24,384 bases of DNA, from IMG/VR virus record IMGVR_UViG_3300031857_001331, positions 1 through 24,384 of that record; one strand, given 5' to 3'. Origin of the DNA: a virus. Position 1 is the stretch's first letter; the number at the start of each line of letters is the position of its first letter. The translations under genes and the position numbers were made by a program. Under the pieces are notes generated by a model. The model was not told where the DNA came from, made no database searches, and worked only from the letters and a program-made list of their open reading frames with translations. Positions 12,232 through 17,928 of this stretch are shown here, in pieces.

Positions 12232-12911
12232 CCACTGTCCGTCGTTCCATCCCGACCACGCGGCCGGAGCCGACGCTTGAGCAGCGGCTGGCCAGGGCTG
12301 CCCGCAAGACCGAGTTGGCGGCGTTGGCCGCGGCTGCGGCTCAGGCGGATGCGACCGCGGTAGATGATCGCGTCGATGACGTGCTGGCGGGCGACGAGGC
12401 GTTCACGGGTCTGAATGTCGGCGGGACGGACGTGAAGCCGTTTCTGGATCTGACGGACGGGGAGAAGATCACGGACTCGGCGGCGCTGGATGACGGGCTG
12501 GTTCCGACAGCCAAGGTGGCGAGTTCTGCGATTACGGCCGGCGCGACCTCCGCGGTCGGCGGGGTCGTGGCCTTGAACGCGGCGCTTGAGACGACGATTG
12601 CGAGCCGGACCTATACGACGACGGGTGGTGAGCTTGAGATTCAGGCCAACTTCCACCTGACGGTCTGGCACCCGACGGCCGGCGGTGTCTCGTGCCGGGT
12701 CCGCATGTACCGGGACTCGACTGTGATTTTTGACAAGACCTTTGTGGCGATCAGCGGTGACTTGATCCAGGGCTGGCAGACGCCGCGCGCGGTCGAGACC
12801 CTGTCGGCGGGGACGTACACCTACAGCGTCACGGCGCAGGCAAGCGTCAGCAACTACGAAACGGGCGAGGCCGATGCGGCGACCGTGTCCGTACGGGAGT
12901 TCAAGCGGTGA
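12228..12911 (+). CDS. Fibre-like structural protein
   Basis: A 227-aa protein, ATG 12228 overlapping the previous stop. The N-terminal 60 residues are helical and Ala-rich (LARAARKTELAALAAAAAQ), like trimeric fibre stems. The middle is Gly/Asp/Thr-rich, and the C-terminal 110 residues look like a beta-sandwich (TTTGGELEIQANFHLTVW, SCRVRMYRDSTVIFDKTF, AGTYTYSVTAQA). This arrangement is usual for small phage fibres or attachment proteins next to lysis genes. No close family is recognised, so host-binding is inferred. The first GTGCGTTGAG element lies five bases after its stop. Confidence 0.5.
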   Translation: MTTVRRSIPTTRPEPTLEQRLARAARKTELAALAAAAAQADATAVDDRVDDVLAGDEAFTGLNVGGTDVKPFLDLTDGEKITDSAALDDGLVPTAKVASSAITAGATSAVGGVVALNAALETTIASRTYTTTGGELEIQANFHLTVWHPTAGGVSCRVRMYRDSTVIFDKTFVAISGDLIQGWQTPRAVETLSAGTYTYSVTAQASVSNYETGEADAATVSVREFKR

Positions 12912-12915
12912 CCTT

Positions 12916-12925
12916 GTGCGTTGAG
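12916..12925 (+). promoter_or_regulatory. GTGCGTTGAG late-region element, copy 1
   Basis: Exact 10-mer starting five bases after a stop codon and 78 bases upstream (start to start) of the membrane-protein ATG at 12994. It is the first of six + strand copies in the late region. The role is inferred from repetition and position. Confidence 0.7.
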
Positions 12926-12993
12926 GGTGCGAGGTCGAGGCGGCGATGTGCGGGCATGCAAACGCGCGCGCACGAAGGCTGGGGTGGCAACGG

Positions 12994-13221
12994 ATGACTC
13001 TGCATTCGGACGCGCGAAAGTTGAACTGGGCGATGATTGGCGTGATCGTCGCGCTGGTAGCTCAGGCGACGACGCTGGTCTTCTGGGGTGGCGGGATCAA
13101 TCAGCGCGTCTCGACCCTTGAGCGCACGGTCGCGCCGCTGGCGGATGGGACGCTGGCCCGGCTGGATGAGCGGACAGAGGCCATGCAGAAGCAGCTTGAC
13201 CGCATAGAGCGTGCGCGATGA
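12994..13221 (+). CDS. Single-span membrane protein with coiled coil (lysis cassette)
   Basis: A 75-aa protein. ATG 12994 is chosen because it leaves a short N-terminus before one transmembrane helix (WAMIGVIVALVAQATTLVFW, about residues 12-31). A heptad-rich coiled coil follows (VSTLERTVAPL, LDERTEAMQKQLDRIERAR). This one-helix plus coiled-coil layout occurs in accessory holins and antiholins and in i-spanin-like proteins. Its stop overlaps the ATG of the holin-like gene. It lies first in the lysis cassette; the exact role is uncertain because a better i-spanin candidate lies at 14151-14480. Confidence 0.6.
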   Translation: MTLHSDARKLNWAMIGVIVALVAQATTLVFWGGGINQRVSTLERTVAPLADGTLARLDERTEAMQKQLDRIERAR

Positions 13222-13457
13222 CCGACCACACCGCCCTGCCGGACCATCCGATCCGCACGCACTGGGCGTGGCAGTGCTTTGACCGTCTGTGGCGGCCGTC
13301 TGCTGGATGGGTCGTCGTTGCCGGACTGGCCTACGCCGGCGTGATCGGCCCCGCAATCCAGCGCCCCATGCCGGAGGGCTACCTCGTCGCCTGGCTCACC
13401 TTCTGCGCGGCGATGCTGGGCCTCAAGACCATCGAGAAAATCCGGGGGGTGGCGTGA
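13218..13457 (+). CDS. Holin-like membrane protein
   Basis: A 79-aa protein with two hydrophobic segments, GWVVVAGLAYAGVIGPAI (about 30-47) and YLVAWLTFCAAMLGLKTI (about 55-72), and a charged C-terminal end (EKIRGVA). Size, the two spans and position directly upstream of an endolysin fit a holin that opens the inner membrane at lysis. The ATG overlaps the preceding gene and the stop overlaps the endolysin GTG (GTGA), a tightly coupled arrangement. The holin subfamily is not assigned. Confidence 0.68.
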   Translation: MTDHTALPDHPIRTHWAWQCFDRLWRPSAGWVVVAGLAYAGVIGPAIQRPMPEGYLVAWLTFCAAMLGLKTIEKIRGVA

Positions 13458-13948
13458 GTATCTGGATGCCTTACGCGCGTTCGCTGATCGGCGTGCGCGA
13501 AGTCCCCGGCGCGGGCAATAGCGCCACGATCATGGGCTGGGCCAAGCGGCTCGGCGCGAAGGTTCTCGGCATCAGCTACGCCGCCGACTCCGTCCCGTGG
13601 TGCGGCCTGTTCTGCGCGCACGTCATGGACCATGCAGGCATCAAGTCCCCGCCGATCGCCGTCCGTGCATCGGAGTGGGGCAAGTGGGGCCGCAAGTTGC
13701 TGGCTCCCCGACCTGGCTGCATCCTGACCTTCACGCGGGCCGGAGGAGGTCACGTCGGCTTCTATGTCGGCGAGGACGACACACACCTGCACGTCCTTGG
13801 CGGCAATCAGGGCGACGCCGTCTCGATCACCCGCATCGCCCGCAATCGCCTGTCGGAGATGCGCTGGCCGAATGAGATACCGCTGCCCGTCGCTCGGGTT
13901 GTCAGGCTGAAGGCCAACGGCACGCCGATCACGGTGAACGAGCAATGA
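13454..13948 (+). CDS. Endolysin, CHAP/NlpC-type peptidase (TIGR02594-like)
   Basis: A 164-aa protein starting at GTG 13454 with a G6 run at 13444-13449 as ribosome site. It fits the TIGR02594/CHAP papain-like group: LIGVREVPG (11-19), the Cys nucleophile in VPWCGLFCA (Cys50), His100 in GGGHVGFYVG, and a polar GGNQGD segment (116-121). SEWGKWG (73-79) is also typical. There is no signal peptide, so export depends on the adjacent holin. It should cleave peptidoglycan peptide bonds. Longer starts upstream would overlap the holin gene and are rejected. Confidence 0.82.
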   Translation: MSIWMPYARSLIGVREVPGAGNSATIMGWAKRLGAKVLGISYAADSVPWCGLFCAHVMDHAGIKSPPIAVRASEWGKWGRKLLAPRPGCILTFTRAGGGHVGFYVGEDDTHLHVLGGNQGDAVSITRIARNRLSEMRWPNEIPLPVARVVRLKANGTPITVNEQ

Positions 13949-14154
13949 CCGACTTCCGCGACATGCAAGACGCCCCGCAAGATGGGACGTGGATTGTCGG
14001 CATCGACGAGGACGGGCGCGAGGCCCGAATCCAGTCGCGCATCACGCATCCGCTGTGTCCGACCGTCAGACACTGGGGGGAAGGCGAGGTCGTGATGGAG
14101 GGGCACTGGGAGCGCAGCAAGTGCTTCTATCCTGTCGCGTGGAGGCCGGAATGA
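13945..14154 (+). CDS. Small hypothetical protein
   Basis: A 69-aa protein overlapping the endolysin stop (ATGA) and followed after its TGA overlap by the spanin gene. The sequence (MQDAPQDGTWIVGIDEDG..., HWGEGEVVMEGHWERSKCFYPVAWRP) resembles the small tryptophan-rich proteins often found in phage lysis cassettes, with regularly spaced W and H and a compact beta pattern. No catalytic motif or membrane segment is visible. Function unknown. Confidence 0.6.
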   Translation: MTDFRDMQDAPQDGTWIVGIDEDGREARIQSRITHPLCPTVRHWGEGEVVMEGHWERSKCFYPVAWRPE

Positions 14155-14480
14155 CCCGCTACCTGCTCGCTGCATTGGCCGTGGCTCTGGCGCTTGCCGG
14201 CGTGCAGTCGTGGCGCGTCGACCGGCTCAAGAACGAGCTGATCGAGGCCAACGCCGAACTCAAGACCCTGCGTGACTTCAAGGTCGCTGCGCAGGATGAC
14301 GCCCAAACCCAGGCCGATCAATGCCTGGCCCGCGTGAACGAGGCCCGTCAGTCGGCCCGGCGCATCGAGACCATCATCGAGAGGCCGATCCATGTCGATC
14401 CCCAAGGCTGTGCTGTGCGCGAGCTTGTTCCTTCTGGCGAGTTGCGCGACGCACTCCAACCAACCGCCCCTGCCGCCTAG
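14151..14480 (+). CDS. Rz-like inner-membrane spanin
   Basis: A 109-aa protein with an N-terminal membrane anchor (YLLAALAVALALAGV, 4-18) and a long charged helical region (LKNELIEANAELKTLRDFK onward) that should form a periplasmic coiled coil. This is the Rz (i-spanin) layout. A lipoprotein gene overlaps its 3' end in another frame, as in the classic Rz/Rz1 pair. The ATG at 14151 overlaps the previous stop. Together the pair fuses inner and outer membranes in the last step of lysis, which implies a Gram-negative host. Confidence 0.72.
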   Translation: MTRYLLAALAVALALAGVQSWRVDRLKNELIEANAELKTLRDFKVAAQDDAQTQADQCLARVNEARQSARRIETIIERPIHVDPQGCAVRELVPSGELRDALQPTAPAA

Positions 14481-14658
14481 CCTCTGCACCGAGGTCCGGC
14501 CGGAGCCTGTGCTGCCGGATAGCGCCGGTCTTGTCGCTCCCGTCACCAATGCCGAGAAGGACGCCACGCGCGACCTGCTGGCATGGGCGTCCGAGGTTCT
14601 GGACTGGGGCCGTGAGGGCTGGGGCCGGGCCGGCACGGCGCGGGAGTTGTGCGAGTGA
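14392..14658 (+). CDS. Rz1-like outer-membrane lipoprotein spanin
   Basis: An 88-aa lipoprotein whose first 89 nt overlap the Rz-like gene in a different frame. It has a signal peptide (MSIPKAVLCASLFLLASC) ending in the lipobox LASC with acylated Cys18, followed by a Pro-rich segment (QPPLPPS) typical of Rz1. A GAGAGG lies about ten bases before ATG 14392. It continues well beyond Rz, to 14658, and its stop overlaps the next GTG start. It is longer than classic Rz1 (about 40-60 mature residues), the extra part being a helical tail (NAEKDATRDLLAWASEVLDW). Confidence 0.75.
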   Translation: MSIPKAVLCASLFLLASCATHSNQPPLPPSLCTEVRPEPVLPDSAGLVAPVTNAEKDATRDLLAWASEVLDWGREGWGRAGTARELCE

Positions 14659-15866
14659 CCGGCCTCCGGTTCGTCCCGCCGCAGGACGCGGTGCCGACCG
14701 AGGCTCTGCTCCGCTTCTGCGAGACGGAGCGCCAGCGAGAGTGCGTGCAGGCCGTCATTGACATTGGCAGCATTACCCACGCCGCCAGACACCTGAACAC
14801 GGACGACCGCAGCTTCCGACGGATGCTGGCGCAGATCCGCGCCCGCGCTGCTGCGCAGGGCCACGCGCCTGAGTACGGCATGACCGAGCAGGTGCCGGAC
14901 GGGTTCAAGCTCAAAGGCCGATCTGTCCTGCGCAAACTGGATCCGGTCACCGGCCAGCGTGTCGAGGTGCTGTCCTGGGACAAGTCGAGCGCGGACGATG
15001 AGCGCCGGGCTGAGATGCTGCGGGAGGCGTTTGCCGCCCTCAGCGAGGAGGTGCCGCGCGTTGCGTCCATAGCCCCGCCGGCGAGCACCAACGAGGCGCT
15101 GTGCAACCTGTTCACCCTGACCGATTCCCATGTCGGCATGCTGGCGTGGCGCAAGGAGGGCGGGGCCGACTGGGACATGCAGATCGCCGAGGACACGCTG
15201 GTCGGCTGCTTTGAGCAGATGGTCGAGCGATCGCCCTGCGCCGACACCTGCGTCGTCAACCAGCTTGGCGATTTTCTGCACTATGACGGCCTGCTGCCGG
15301 TGACGCCGGGCCACGGGCATGTGCTGGACGCCGACGGACGGTTCTCCAAGATGGTCCGCACGGCGATCCGCATTCTGCGCCGGGTGATTGATCTGGCGCT
15401 CTCCCGCCACAAGACCGTCTTTGTCGTCATGGCCGAGGGTAACCACGACCTTGCCTCGAGCGTCTGGCTCCGCATCATGTTCGGCGCCCTGTACGAGAAC
15501 GAGCCGCGCGTGAAGGTCATCGACAGCGAGCTGCCTTACTACGTCCACGTCCACGGCGAGACCATGCTGGCGTTCCACCACGGGCACCTGAAGAAGAACG
15601 ACGGCCTGCCCCTGCTGTTCGCCGCTCAGTACCCGCGCGAGTGGGGCGCGACGACAAAGCGATACGCCCACACCGGCCACCGGCATCACGAGGAGATCAA
15701 GGAGCACAGCGGCATGAAGGTGACGCAGCACTCGACCCTTGCGGCGCGCGACGCCTATGCGGCCCGCGGCGGCTGGCACAGCGACAGGCAGGCCACGGCC
15801 TACACCTACCACAGTCGGTGGGGGCAGGTCGGCTCTGTGACCGTCTCGCCGGAGATGGTCGCATGA
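14655..15866 (+). CDS. Calcineurin-like metallophosphoesterase with N-terminal HTH
   Basis: A 403-aa protein starting at GTG 14655 (GTGA overlap with the spanin). Residues about 17-68 look like a helix-turn-helix (IGSITHAARHLNTDDRSFRR), followed by a linker. The C-terminal 250 residues carry the metallophosphoesterase motifs in order: Asp157/His159 in TDSHVGM, Asp206 in LGDFLHYD, EGNHD (261-265), FHHGH (307-311) and GHRHH (341-345). All metal ligands look intact, so an active di-metal nuclease or phosphatase is expected. Similar proteins occur in phage late regions with undefined roles. The N-terminal domain probably directs it to DNA. A GTG at 14649 would add two residues. Confidence 0.82.
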   Translation: MTGLRFVPPQDAVPTEALLRFCETERQRECVQAVIDIGSITHAARHLNTDDRSFRRMLAQIRARAAAQGHAPEYGMTEQVPDGFKLKGRSVLRKLDPVTGQRVEVLSWDKSSADDERRAEMLREAFAALSEEVPRVASIAPPASTNEALCNLFTLTDSHVGMLAWRKEGGADWDMQIAEDTLVGCFEQMVERSPCADTCVVNQLGDFLHYDGLLPVTPGHGHVLDADGRFSKMVRTAIRILRRVIDLALSRHKTVFVVMAEGNHDLASSVWLRIMFGALYENEPRVKVIDSELPYYVHVHGETMLAFHHGHLKKNDGLPLLFAAQYPREWGATTKRYAHTGHRHHEEIKEHSGMKVTQHSTLAARDAYAARGGWHSDRQATAYTYHSRWGQVGSVTVSPEMVA

Positions 15867-16045
15867 TCGTGGCCGGCACACCCGAGCACGCTGTCTGGCA
15901 GGCAGAGCAACTGGTCAAAAACAAGAAAGCCTCCGCCAAGCGCGCACGCTGGGCCGCGCGCCTTGGCCGCCCGTTCCCGAGATCCGCGACCGACCTGCGG
16001 CCTGATCCGGGCACCCTGGACGTCGACGATGTGGAGATGGGGTAG
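15863..16045 (+). CDS. Small basic hypothetical protein
   Basis: A 60-aa protein beginning at ATG 15863, which overlaps the phosphoesterase stop. A helical basic half (VWQAEQLVKNKKASAKRARWAAR in part) is followed by a Pro- and Asp-rich tail (DLRPDPGTLDVDDVEMG). A single base separates it from the next gene. The charge pattern suggests nucleic-acid contact but no family is recognised. Confidence 0.5.
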   Translation: MIVAGTPEHAVWQAEQLVKNKKASAKRARWAARLGRPFPRSATDLRPDPGTLDVDDVEMG

Positions 16046-16046
16046 G

Positions 16047-16250
16047 ATGGACGACTGGGACGACGAGGACTGGCTGCCGTGGTTTGAGACTGGCACCTGC
16101 TACGATCTGAGCGGGCAGGAGGAACCGCCACGGTTCAAGTCCGTAAGCCCCGCCGCCCACCGCGCCTTTCAGATCGGCAAGGCCATGAAGGCGCGAGATG
16201 CCGCCGAATCGCATCGCGGCCCGCTCGGCTTTCACCGCCCCGTGCGTTGA
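16047..16250 (+). CDS. Small acidic/aromatic hypothetical protein
   Basis: A 67-aa protein. The ATG at 16047 is chosen because the N-terminus MDDWDDEDWLPWFETG is strikingly acidic and tryptophan-rich, and GGGGTAGG precedes it. The C-terminal half is helical and basic (AAHRAFQIGKAMKARDAAE). The stop TGA lies inside the second GTGCGTTGAG copy. Function unknown; the charge segregation suggests protein-protein or DNA-mimic behaviour but this is speculative. Confidence 0.5.
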   Translation: MDDWDDEDWLPWFETGTCYDLSGQEEPPRFKSVSPAAHRAFQIGKAMKARDAAESHRGPLGFHRPVR

Positions 16251-16251
16251 G
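16242..16251 (+). promoter_or_regulatory. GTGCGTTGAG late-region element, copy 2
   Basis: Exact 10-mer that contains the stop codon of the preceding gene (TGA 16248-16250) and lies 51 bases upstream of ATG 16293. An RBS-occluding hairpin lies between it and the start. Confidence 0.7.
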
Positions 16252-16267
16252 GCAGCCCCACCCCGAC

Positions 16268-16289
16268 CCCCTCCTACACACAGGAGGGG
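16268..16289 (+). promoter_or_regulatory. Hairpin sequestering the ribosome binding site of the secreted HExxH protein
   Basis: CCCCTCCT (16268-16275) and AGGAGGGG (16282-16289) form a perfect 8-bp stem with loop ACACAC. The right arm is the Shine-Dalgarno of ATG 16293. In mRNA it should hide the site until opened; it could also be a terminator, but no T tract follows. Confidence 0.65.
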
Positions 16290-16292
16290 CGC

Positions 16293-16646
16293 ATGCTGAA
16301 AACCCTGATCGCAGCCTTGGCTGTCACGCTCATACCCACCATGTCAGGCCCCTCCGCCTCTACGCAGGAAGTCCGGCTCTTTGTGCCCTCGCCTGAAGCG
16401 GTCGAGGCCCCGCCGGCCAAATACGATCATGCCCCTGACCAGCCGTTCGTCGTCATCGTCGGCACGCCGTATCAGGTGCACATGGCGTGCGGTGGCCAGC
16501 CGCCCCCGGCGCGGGACATCATCATGGCCTGCACCTTCATGCCCAGGCGCGTGATCCTGCTGCCGCACTGTCCGGCCGAGCAGGACGCCTATTGCGGCAA
16601 GCTCCTGCGTCACGAGATTGCGCACCTCAACGGCTGGGTTCACTGA
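16293..16646 (+). CDS. Secreted HExxH metallopeptidase-like protein
   Basis: A 117-aa protein with a Sec-type signal peptide (MLKTLIAALAVTLIPTMSG, cleavage probably near residues 18-22). At the very C-terminus, LRHEIAHLNGW gives the zinc motif HEIAH (107-111). Four cysteines in the mature part (C66, C80, C93, C101) suggest two periplasmic disulfides. The HExxHxxGW ending occurs in small exported proteins of alphaproteobacterial phages and mobile elements; a third zinc ligand is not obvious. Its place after the lysis genes suggests a role in envelope opening or entry, but this is inference. Translation may be regulated by the hairpin over its ribosome binding site. Confidence 0.65.
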   Translation: MLKTLIAALAVTLIPTMSGPSASTQEVRLFVPSPEAVEAPPAKYDHAPDQPFVVIVGTPYQVHMACGGQPPPARDIIMACTFMPRRVILLPHCPAEQDAYCGKLLRHEIAHLNGWVH

Positions 16647-16648
16647 CG

Positions 16649-16658
16649 GTGCGTTGAG
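16649..16658 (+). promoter_or_regulatory. GTGCGTTGAG late-region element, copy 3
   Basis: Exact 10-mer starting three bases after the stop of the HExxH protein gene and 57 bases upstream of ATG 16706. A small perfect hairpin CGTGG-TGT-CCACG (16677-16689) lies between it and the AGGAG ribosome site. Confidence 0.72.
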
Positions 16659-16705
16659 CGACCCTTGGGCTTGCGGCGTGGTGTCCACGAACAGGAGACC
16701 CAACG

Positions 16706-16966
16706 ATGCCCGTTGTGCGCAACCCATTCGCTGCCGGTGATAACGGCGCTGCAGACGACGCGGTGGCGATCACGCCGTCCGACACGACCTATTTTGCGAT
16801 CTGCCGCGGCATCTACGTCGGCGTAGGTGGCGACGTCGTCGTCATCACCGCCCAGGACAATGCGGTGACGTTCAAGAACGCTGCGTCTGGCACGGTGCTC
16901 CCGGTGAACTGCCAGCGGGTGAACGCCACCAGCACCACCGCAACGAACCTGGTCGCCCTCTACTGA
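16706..16966 (+). CDS. Spike-base-like protein (RCAP_rcc01079-type)
   Basis: An 86-aa protein with a strong ribosome site (AGGAG) before ATG 16706. The sequence (MPVVRNPFAAGDN..., AVAITPSDTT, ICRGIYVGVGGDVVVITA, VTFKNAASGTVLPVNCQRV, TTATNLVALY) fits my memory of the spike base family first named in the Rhodobacter capsulatus gene transfer agent. It is a small all-beta protein that anchors head spikes or fibres. Its TGA overlaps the ATG of the next appendage gene (TGATG), consistent with a base-plus-fibre pair. The family name is from recollection, not a search. Confidence 0.65.
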   Translation: MPVVRNPFAAGDNGAADDAVAITPSDTTYFAICRGIYVGVGGDVVVITAQDNAVTFKNAASGTVLPVNCQRVNATSTTATNLVALY

Positions 16967-17883
16967 TGCTCGGGATCGGCATAGATCTCGCATCGCTTTC
17001 CAAGGCTGCCATTTTCCACGACTTCCGCGCCGCCATGCCCGCAGGCTCGACCTACACGCGGGTCGGCGCGGCGACCGCGCTGACAGCGGCAGGCGTGATC
17101 GAGACGTTTGCGGAGGATGCGCCACAGCGGACGGATCGGGGCCTTGCGCTAGAGCCTGCCGCGACCAACCTTCTGCGGCGCTCGCAAGAGTTCGACAACG
17201 GTTCGTATGCCAGAACCAATATCTTTGGTGTGACGGCCAACGCCGTTATCGCTCCGGACGGCACAACGACCGCTGATACCGTGGTCGCCAGCACGGCCAA
17301 CGCGCAACACCGCCTCGATCAGACGCCGGTATCGTCGGCAGGAACGCAGACGTATTCCATATTCGGTGTCCCGACGGGTTACGGGTTCGTCACTCAACGG
17401 CTGGGCACGGTCGGTTCCGGGGTGGTGTTTGACCTCAACACGGGCACGATTGTCGGCAATGAGGCGGGCGTTACGCCATCCCTGCTGGCGGTATCCCGCA
17501 GCTTCTACCGTAGCGCTGTGGCGATTACGGGCGTGGCCGCGAACGCGATCGCGCGCGTCAACATCAGCCCCACCTCCAACGTCACCTTCGCGGGCGACGA
17601 CGTTTCCGGTGTTACTCTGTGGCAGGCCCAACTTGAGCTTGGCTCGGTCGCAACGTCTCCCATCGTCACGACAGGCACAACGGCATCACGCAGCCTGCCG
17701 GTGTTCACGGAGCCGGTTCCTGCCGGCCACACCAGGGCGCTGCTGACCTATGCCGACGCCACGACGACTCTGGTCACAGGCCTGACGCCGGGCGGGACGC
17801 TTGACGTTGCGACCGCTGTGATCGGCGCGAGCAAGGGTCGTTTTGGTGCGTCGGAACTGGTGTCGCGGACCTGGCTGCCGTAA
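16966..17883 (+). CDS. Tail or head appendage (fibre/spike) protein
   Basis: A 305-aa protein, ATG 16966 in a TGATG overlap with the spike-base gene. GLALEPAATNLLRRSQEFDN (65-84) is the hallmark of phage fibre/spike proteins with a carbohydrate-binding, jelly-roll-like domain. The rest is Thr/Ala/Gly-rich beta structure (VTANAVIAPDGTTTADTVV, FDLNTGTIVG, LWQAQLELGS). The C-terminal 60 residues may be a trimer tip. Likely a receptor-binding or decoration appendage seated on the preceding protein. The general class is fairly safe; the location on the virion is inferred. Confidence 0.7.
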   Translation: MLGIGIDLASLSKAAIFHDFRAAMPAGSTYTRVGAATALTAAGVIETFAEDAPQRTDRGLALEPAATNLLRRSQEFDNGSYARTNIFGVTANAVIAPDGTTTADTVVASTANAQHRLDQTPVSSAGTQTYSIFGVPTGYGFVTQRLGTVGSGVVFDLNTGTIVGNEAGVTPSLLAVSRSFYRSAVAITGVAANAIARVNISPTSNVTFAGDDVSGVTLWQAQLELGSVATSPIVTTGTTASRSLPVFTEPVPAGHTRALLTYADATTTLVTGLTPGGTLDVATAVIGASKGRFGASELVSRTWLP

Positions 17884-17888
17884 TCCTC

Positions 17889-17898
17889 GTGCGTTGAG
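17889..17898 (+). promoter_or_regulatory. GTGCGTTGAG late-region element, copy 4
   Basis: Exact 10-mer five bases after the appendage stop codon and 40 bases upstream of the large terminase ATG at 17929. No Shine-Dalgarno is visible between the element and the start. Confidence 0.72.
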
Positions 17899-17928
17899 CC
17901 CATAGCCAGCGCCGCGCCTTCTCCGCGT

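Noticed and set aside
14127-15881. 584-codon antisense open frame opposite the spanins and the metallophosphoesterase
   Set aside because: It spans several well-supported + strand genes and encodes no motif. It is a GC-codon shadow. The same applies to antisense frames at 17686-18870 and 21595-22995.
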